NCBI GenBank assembly: GCA_009760855.2
Contig: WPIO01000029.1
Location: forward strand, 1,310,001 to 1,374,000
Reading direction: 5' to 3'
Length of the DNA stretch: 64,000 bases
Source of the DNA: Cristatella mucedo
Taxonomy: Eukaryota; Bryozoa; Phylactolaemata; Cristatellidae
In this document: positions 57,056 through 64,000 of the stretch, in pieces
How positions within the stretch are numbered: position 1 is the stretch's first letter
Layout: every line of letters starts with the position of its first letter
Translations under genes and position numbers: made by a program
The notes under the pieces: model-generated
The model's database searches: none
Told to the model about the DNA's origin: nothing
Seen by the model: only the letters and a program-made list of their open reading frames with translations

Positions 57056-59430
57056 TAATGCATCTCCGTCTGTAACTCCACAAATCCACAAAGACCATGT
57101 GGGTGTTACGCAGGCGAGTTTTTTATAGCCCACTCACAGCCTTAGCGGCTTTCGGTACGCATTCGGTGGCCAACAGTCTTCATCACACGTAACAAAGAGA
57201 AAGTGGGAAGCATAGCAGAGTCAGGAGGGCAGTTAAGGTAATGAATAACACGGAAGTAACAGTTGGGGACCGCTGGAAAAAATGAGCCATAGTCGGCAGC
57301 AGGAGAGTAGTTGTCGTTTCGTAACAATCATGAAGCGAGTTCCACAGTCTATGGCCTTCAGAGCGAAACTTTGTCGCCAACGGCCTTTAGGTTGAGAAAT
57401 GGAGCAGCTAATTTACTATCCATATTGGACCTGGGGGAACGAAGAGGCTGATACTGGTGCAGCATTTCAGCTAGGTATGGACAAGCCAGGCCGTGGCGGG
57501 CCTTGTGGGTCAGCTCAAGAACTTTCCTCTGTATTCGTTGATCAACCGGCAGCCATCCTAGCTTTTTTAGCAAAGAGACACGTGGTCAAACTTCTGGGAC
57601 TTGAAGGCTAGCCTTGCAGCCATATTCGTGGTCAGCTGCAGTGGCCTAATAGCTTTCTTTGGTAACCAGCCAAAAAGGAATTACAATAATCAAGCCGAGA
57701 CAGAACTACGGAGCTAGTTGAATTTTTTACAAGCAACTGTGGGAGACAGCTCTTAATCTTGGATAGGGATCGGACGTGATGGCTAGCTATAGACGCAGTC
57801 TTCTGAATGAAGCTTTTAAAATTGAGGAAGCTGTCAAAAACGAAACCCAAATTTCGATCACGTGGTGATGGTCGCACAATAGCATCACCTATTAGAAAGA
57901 GCCAAGTTTTTTAATCCAGCCACACGCTTAGGGTGTCATATGAGCAGCAGTTCGGTTTTATCATCATTTAGTTTGAGGAAGTTTTCCGACATCCAGGATC
58001 GAATATGGGCAAGGCAAGCATTCAGTTTCTCAGTTGCTGCAGCAGATTCCGATGGTTTGAATGACAAATACAACCGAGTATCGTCAGCCTAAAAGTGATA
58101 TCCGATTCCGTGGGCCTTAATCACTTTTCCGAGAGGTCGGGTGTAAATGGAGAGCAGCAACTGACCGATGAAGGACCCTTGCGGGACTCCACGGGTTGCT
58201 GGTCTGAAGGATGAGACCTGACGCTCACACTACACGGATTGAACACGATCAGACAAGTACGATTTAAACTACGCCAGTGCCTCGTCTGCCAGACCGATCG
58301 TTGTTCTCAATCGTTCAAGTGAGACATCGTGATCAATGGTGACGAAGGCAGCTGATAGATCTAGCAGAGCTAGGGCAGTGACATTACCGTCATCGTTGCT
58401 GCATAGAATGTCATTGTTAGCAAGCAGGAGTAGTTTCAGTGGAGTGATGCTTCTTGAACCCCAATTAAAATTGTTCTGATATTTCATTCTTTTCAAAATG
58501 TCCAACCTGCTGCTTAGTGACAATTTTTTCAAGAATCTTTGACAAGAAAGAAAGCAGGGAAACTGGGCGATAGTTTGCAAGGAGCTATGTATCTAATTCA
58601 GGATTTTTAAGTATGAGTCTAACAATTGGCAACTTGAACGACTCGGGTACGGTCCCTTTTTCCAAATAAGCATAATAAATCTCGGTTATGGCAGGGCTAA
58701 GTTGATCTGCCAATGAACATCACAGAGATGATAGTATAGGTTCTACAGGAGACGATCTCTTTTTATTAGACCTTATTAAGGCAGCCACAACTCATGGAGA
58801 AACCTCGGAAAATCTGTCTCAGATTGTGATTCTGCAATCGCTTTACTCGGAGGGGGCTTTATGAAGGCGCGAATGTGCACAATTTTTTCAGTAAAAAGAG
58901 GCTGAAAACTTTTTGGCTGAGCCGTTAATATCTGGGGAGTCAGACCTCTCAGCATTGGCCAGTAAATTGTTTAGCGTCTTATAAATCAGTTGTGCGTCTG
59001 ACCTACAGGAATTCAGTTTTCGAGTGAAAAAAGAAGCACTGGTTTTTCTAAGCTTCCTGGTGTAGGCTTGAAGGAAGTCTTTGAAATTGACTAGATCTGC
59101 ATCCGACCCGGTTTTTTAAAACAACGTTCAAGCCTGCGCTTAGCACGGCGCATCTTTTGAAGTTTTTGTAAATTGAAAAGAACCTCCACAACTCTGTACA
59201 CGGATAGAATGAATGGAAACATGCTTGTCAAGAGCACTCCTAAGTGCCAGGTTCATAGCATCAGTGAGGGTATCGAGGCTGTCGGTCAAATCTGGGTGCA
59301 GATCAAGAATACCTGCATTACAGATTTAAAAAATGTGTCTTGGTCGATGCTTTTTGCGTTACGTCGCTGGACAAGTTCAATATTATCCCGTATGTACTAG
59401 GGAGCAGGAACAGTAAACGAAACCGAACAA

Positions 59431-59862
59431 TTATCCGAGAGTCAGTGGGCACACAACAAGGTCAGTGGGATAGACATCCTTTGTGATCACGAGATCAATG
59501 ATATGGCCACCGACGTGCGTGGTATGATTAACAAGTTGGACCATATCAAAACTCTCCAGACAGTCAAGAAATGAGCGGACATGGCTGTTGATAGGGTTGT
59601 CAACGTGAATATTGACGTCTCCAGCAATCAGTAATGGCCTGTCACACACAAATAATTTAGCCGGGAACTCCGAAAACTCCTCAATTAACAAGTTTAGACA
59701 ACCAGCAGGTCGATATATCACAACATTGAGAGACACTGTCTTTGATGAAGACCTGATTGCAACTGATTCAAACGACGGCCCATGCGAAAAACTGCATATC
59801 TTACAGTCAAACGATCCACGAACAACAATTGCACCCCACCCACCAACCTCGTCAGAACGCAT
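59431..59862 (-). pseudogene. LINE B APE-type endonuclease core
   Basis: 143 open codons: SFDCKICSFSHGPSFESVAI, VIYRPAG, LLIAGDVNIHVDNP (the conserved G-D-x-N-xH of APE-type nucleases), FDMVQLVNHTTHVGGHIIDL and VITKD. The closing SDH motif is replaced at the frame end. The N-terminal part (LNARSL...TETW) is separated by the TIR element. Confidence 0.85.
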
Positions 59863-60087
59863 GGACTGAAATAATGAAAACCCAGGTGGGTGGTCTCAGA
59901 TATACAGCTACTGGAAAAAGGCACCATCCAAGTTTCGGTTAGCGGTTGTAGGGCATTTCCTCCCTGGACGTTCCCCCCCCCGACATTCTCCCCCTCCCCC
60001 GGCGGACCCTAGGATATTTACCTCCGGACATTCCCCCCCCCGGTAGGACATTTTCATCCTACTTTGATGAAAACTAAGAATGCAGAT

Positions 60088-60163
60088 ATATATAAATATA
60101 TATATTTATTTATATTTATATTTATATATGTGTGTGTATGTGTGTGTGTGTGTGTGTGTTTGT
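60088..60163. repeat. (TA)n(TG)n microsatellite inside the TIR element
   Basis: Visible compound dinucleotide tract. Confidence 0.9.
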
Positions 60164-60532
60164 GTGATTAATTGAAGTTCGTGTTCTATTAAAATAAAAT
60201 CAACTCAGCATAATTAGAGGTATAGATGGATTGGAAGGATGGTTTCTAATGGAGCGAGCGGCGGCGGTGGTTGCTGCGGCTGCGGCAGCTGCGAGCTATG
60301 CAGTTTGGTCCCGCGAAGTTAGGTCCCGCTCGACGCCGCCAGGCACGCGTTCGTACCCGTCACAGCGGGCGCGTACTACGGCGTGTCGCGCATTCCTGTA
60401 AATGAGCGCTAAGCCTCAGAGGTCTACTGAGTATAGCTCGACCTCAAGAGATCTAGTTACGCCATAATACGTACTAACTTAAGCGCGGACTACGAGCAAG
60501 AGTGGATTTAGGCGGCGGAGGCGCAGCCCTCC

Positions 60533-60700
60533 CTAAACCCTAGAAACATTAACCCTAAAAAATAAACAATAAGCCACAAAACCCTAAACTCTAAACCCTA
60601 AACCCTAAACGCTAAAGTCTCAACCCAAAAACCCTAAATTCTAAACTCTAAAACCCTAAAACCCTGAACACTAAAGTCTTAAACTTAAGCCCTAAGCCCT
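60533..60700. repeat. Degenerate CCCTAAA array
   Basis: About 15 to 20 imperfect 7-8-mers of the form (A)CCCTAAA, including three near-perfect units around 60592-60612. This is the plant/algal-type telomere heptamer (TTTAGGG on the other strand) rather than the animal TTAGGG hexamer. It lies wholly inside the 59943-60793 element. Confidence 0.8.
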
Positions 60701-61369
60701 ATACCGGGGGAGAAATGACCTATCTCCAGGGGGGAATGTCCGGTGGGAATGTCGGGGGGGGGGGAAACGACCAGGGGGAAATGTCCGTACCCCGGTAAGC
60801 AGAAATGCATCTAGCTTCTCCAGGACAACCTGATCGCGGATAAGTAACCCCTTGGGTTTTAGCGAGCGGGCATTTAGTAGGCGGAATTTTAGCGGCTGTC
60901 CAACAACTGTTCGACGCCGATGAAGTGGCTTGCATTCAACTTGGCGTGTAGCCGGCCTAGCAGACGCGGCCCCTTCGAATTAGAACTGGATCCTAATAGC
61001 GGCTGCCGGTCGAAGTTTCACGACACGCTGAGGCACGGCAGGTGAGCTACTACCGCAAAGAGTGCTATTCAGCGCTTTAAACTTACGGGTCATAGGTTTG
61101 ATAGCCGAGCTGTTGATAGGGCGAACGCAGCATGCAAGGAGGTTCTCACTGACCCGCCGAAGAAAGACCGCCGGTAGGTATCGACTAATGACGACATCGC
61201 AACTGATGCTAAGCAGGTCTTGTTTTGTGTAGTATATCCGAGGACAGCTCATAAGTAGCCGCAGCGAAGATAGAAGCGGAATACCCGAATGTATCACGGA
61301 GAAATCAGGTAAAGGTCCACACAACGCTATTAGTCGCCCGAGGCCGCTCTCTAGCGCGGGGAGCTCATG

Positions 61370-61645
61370 TCTTTCATTATCAGTTGCGGAGAAGATGTGC
61401 TTCCTAATTTGACAGTTGCCTTGCAAGTTCTTATCACCCTAGCTGTATCCTTTCCTAGTTGTGAACGTTCCTTTAGCAAGCTGGAGATAATCCTGTCTTA
61501 TCTGAGAGCATCAATTCGGCAAGATTGACTCTCTGATTTGACCTTGTTAAGGTTAGAGAAAGAAACACTAGAAAATATTGACTTTCAAACTGTAATAGAC
61601 CAGTTTGCCGCGTTCAAGGCCAAGAAAAATTCACCAAAGTTATAG
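61370..61645 (+). pseudogene. hAT transposase C-terminal dimerisation domain
   Basis: Reads MSFIISCGEDVLPNLTVALQ, VLITLAVSFPSCERSFSKL, EIILSYLRASIRQD, stop, LSDLTLLRLEKETLENIDF, QTVIDQFAAFKAKK. The CERSFSKLK-type block and the LSDLxLL...EID segment are diagnostic of the hAT dimerisation region. One internal TGA breaks it. The segment continues the transposase interrupted at 57055. Confidence 0.88.
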
Positions 61646-61818
61646 CTGTGATAGGTACCTTTACTACATTTAATACATCTTTCCCGACTCGATATGCTTG
61701 CTTGCGTATTTTGTGCATTTATTCTGTAGTGGAGCTATTTTGCAGCAATTTTGACACGGTGAGGTAGGCGCCATTTGTAGCTTGTCGCCTGGCGCCGAAA
61801 GGTCTCACTAAACCACTG

Positions 61819-64000
61819 CGTCTGCTCACGGAGTTTTTGGTCTACGACCACACCGGCAGATTAGCAAAGGCTCTGGCAGTGAATTTTAGCAGAGGCAAAC
61901 CAGTCGTTCAGAGCCCTGCTTTTGAGGAGCCGGTTCTCCATCGGAGCAGATAATCGAGAGCGAGCTAATAGTAGCCCTAACAATACCCTCTGAGATATTC
62001 AGTCACCTCGCGATTTCTCGGTTTGAATGGCGGTCTCTATGTAGCGACATCAAAACCACCCTTGTACCATCCGAAAGTTGCGCAATTGGAGACATGCTCG
62101 GGTCGCTCACCGTGCGCCGATAAGGTAAGGACTGGATTTCCCCCCTCAATGCGATCGGGGAACATGCGGGTACATTAGCTCATCATTGTTTGAGGCATCG
62201 TCGGTGACGGAATAGGCCAAAAATAGGTTCTGCAGGATAGGCTCCAAGAGAAGGTGGGTGGTCACCTGACCACGCCTGCCCGTCGCTTTACGCGGCTATC
62301 GTTGAGTCGGTGGCCGGCAAATGCCGCACCAAGCCAAACGTAGCCAACTGCGACTACGGCTACAATTGTATTGGCAGATTGCTACAGGTTAACAATTAGT
62401 ATTGTGCGATGATCTAGCCAAATACGGGCATTAGCAACAATGGAACTCAGATCGATGGATCAGGTACAAATTAAAGTCGTTTGGAGGGCAGTGTGTGTGT
62501 GCTTGTGCTTGTGCGTGTGCGTGTAAAACACACCCATCTTCAAACAGTACAGCGGGATTCAACTTTGGCTCGTAATATAGAGTTTATATCAAGGACTTCT
62601 AGACAAATCAAAGACTCACCGCGGTGAGAGCAGGGGTGAGGCGTGCCGATAGTTCGGTCGATATGAGACGATCGATTTGATCGATAGTTCTGTCGTTAGG
62701 TGACGGACCTACTAACCTAGACGGTCGCCCTTGTTAGAGGCGAAACGCGTCTGCTCGACAGTCCCACGGCAGATGACTTTTGTCGTTCCCCTCTTGCAGA
62801 CCATTATAAAAAATGTGCCAATTACGAGCCAAATTCACTCATCTGTTATAATTGCAAATTACAGCGTAGGTTTTGCCAAACATGGCTCTCTAAATTATTT
62901 GTCCCGTGTGCATCCAGCTGACTTCGAAGAGGCTAAAACTTGGCTGCAATTTAGATCCTGGGCTGCGTGGGAAATCGTTCAGTGCAGCATTGGACACTAC
63001 TGCAATGTATTTCAGCGACTGTTTTCCAGCTCACTTGTTCACTACTAAAGGGACCGGGGATATCCAGTGGAACACTCTTTGCAAGGACCATGTTAGCTAC
63101 AGCATGCCCATTGACTGGACCTGCGACCATTCATTGGCACATATCCTGTTGTTGCAGCAGTGCTTACGACCCTAGTAAATTGGTGTCGATAAAAAAGCCC
63201 TGTTGTATTAAGGAGAACTAAAGATTTGCAGTGAATCTTCTTTAATTTTTTGAATTCGTACTGTTTTAATTAAGGCCTTCAACGATTACGAACGATTTAT
63301 TGCACGTCTATCCAGCTGCTTGCGGTCACTTCTAGACGAATACTGGAGAACCTTGGCAGTAAATTAGAGGCCAGATATGAAAGTAAAAAAAATGGCCAAG
63401 TAAACACTTAAGACCAGTAGCAAGAGGAAGCCGTTCAAGGCTCTTTGATGCATCGCTAAATTGCGAAAATATGGGCCAATTTGTTCCCATAAATTCTACG
63501 GGAGTACAATAAACCTGCAATAACCTTTGAGACTGTGTCTTTAATACTGAGTACGCTGCTAGAAAGTTATAACCTACGAGGGATTAGCATAGGTCAAATT
63601 ATGTTCGCGGCAATGCACATATTTTTCTATAAGTTCTCGATATGTAGTGGCTTAGAAGCTTATACTTAGAAAGCAGTCGTGCTTTCATGCTACCAATGCG
63701 CTATATAGATCAAAGTCATTCAAACAAACATAGCGGCTATAACCGATGTTATTTATATCAAACAATGACCGATACTTTTATAATTACGGCCTCAAATCTC
63801 AGCTAATGGGTCGCAGAACCTAAGCCGATGGACTAAGGTATGACGGCTATAGCAGAGCACGACAGCAATTAAGAACGCCTATACGTTAATCACAAGTACA
63901 TGACCTTAATGCATAGTTTTAATGCTCCTTGGCTACAGCTACACGTCGCTAAATGCGTGCAGGACGCGAAATTAAGTACCCATAAGCAAGCCATCATGTC
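61819..64000. other. 3' flank of the nest, nothing recognised
   Basis: No domain in the open frames at 62731-63221 or elsewhere. A short TGTG/TGCT tract lies at 62491-62525. If the hAT had landed inside the Tc1/mariner, its missing 5' part should begin at 61819; a weak GRRPKTP-like trace on the minus strand (about 61835-61860) hints at this but is not convincing. Confidence 0.4.

Larger units (their letters stand above)
59943..60793. mobile_element. Non-autonomous TIR element with C-rich ends
   Basis: About 850 bp inserted in the endonuclease of LINE B between CTTACC and CTTACCGAAACTTGG. The flanks GGTTAG (59937-59942) and GGTAAG (60794-60799) fit a 6-bp (or CGGTAAGC-like 8-bp) target duplication. 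Its ends are inverted repeats of about 50 bp at roughly 80% identity (left ggcatttcctccctgg, right complement ggacatttccccctgg, then a C run and gacattc). They extend over about 110 bp as iterated GACATTYCC modules. The interior has a TA/TG tract, a GC-rich block and a CCCTAAA array, but no transposase. Confidence 0.75.
57056..61360 (-). mobile_element. LINE family B, longest copy (endonuclease + RT)
   Basis: A CR1/L2-like LINE on the minus strand, about 3.45 kb without its own insert. From its 5' end (61360): a leader and KFRLLNARSLKPKG (start of the APE-type endonuclease, about 60840-60900); after the insert, LTETW and the endonuclease core (59862-59431); RT pieces LLDLSAAFVTIDHD (58340 region), LGFVFDSFLNFKSFI (57830 region) and LGWLPVDQRIQRKVL (57560 region); and a 3' end gagttacagacggagatgcatta at 57056. 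The flanks GAACTCATG (57047-57055) and GAGCTCATG (61361-61369) look like a 9-bp target duplication. Confidence 0.88.
54685..61818 (+). mobile_element. hAT element (DUF4371/ZMYM-like), split by LINE B
   Basis: The terminal inverted repeats match at 11 of 15 bases: CAGTGGCGTAGCAAG at 54685-54699 and, on the other strand, CAGTGGTTTAGTGAG ending at 61818. The flanking 8-mers cgtatcct (54677-54684) and cgtctgct (61819-61826) agree at 6 of 8 positions, fitting the 8-bp hAT target duplication. Without its 4.3-kb LINE insert the element is about 2.8 kb. The coding parts (54714-57055 and 61370-61645) follow the order of ZMYM1-like hAT transposases. Confidence 0.85.

Noticed and set aside
60533-60700. 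A chromosome end or plant contamination
   Set aside because: The CCCTAAA array is degenerate, short and enclosed by inverted repeats within an animal LINE copy, with sequence continuing on both sides.
62731-63221. Overlapping frames near the right end of the window
   Set aside because: Three overlapping plus frames with no recognisable domain and no splice evidence.

Overview
The window is nuclear DNA of a multicellular animal. The evidence is one gene split into eight exons with GT/AG introns of 1 to 10 kb, many non-LTR retrotransposons, tRNA-derived SINEs, hAT and Tc1/mariner remnants and long (TA)n/(CT)n microsatellites. There are no bacterial-style operons. The species cannot be fixed from sequence alone; the mix of L2/CR1-like LINEs with (AAT)n tails, tRNA-headed SINEs, an R2/NeSL-like LINE and DUF4371-type hAT elements would suit an aquatic invertebrate or basal deuterostome, but that is inference.

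Layout. 1-19.6 kb is intergenic and repeat-rich: several copies of one LINE family (called A here), one of which keeps an intact reverse transcriptase (RT) domain at 5.9-7.5 kb; fragments of a second LINE family (B); SINEs; and a hAT 3' end at 7.8-8.1 kb. 19.6-52.8 kb is the only host gene recognised, a microsomal CYP2-like cytochrome P450 on the + strand. Its eight exons (19615-19980, 25987-26214, 36702-36828, 40886-41036, 45864-46000, 48984-49080, 51239-51444, 52609-52790) add up to about 498 codons and carry every P450 signature. Three exons each lack one base relative to the expected frame, and two of those losses are in T runs. The introns are packed with repeats: nine LINE A copies, all antisense to the gene, one R2/NeSL-like element, LINE B pieces and microsatellites.

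53.8-61.8 kb is a nest of mobile elements inserted one in another. A Tc1/mariner remnant is cut by a DUF4371/ZMYM-type hAT element (54685-61818). That hAT is split by a LINE B copy (57056-61360), which is in turn interrupted by an 850-bp terminal-inverted-repeat element with C-rich ends and an internal CCCTAAA array (59943-60793). 61.8-64 kb holds nothing I can identify.

The repeats are functionally linked. LINE A and several SINEs end in the same 3' stem-loop, which suggests the SINEs borrow the LINE A RT. Pseudogene ages, nesting order and orientation bias give a readable history of the locus.
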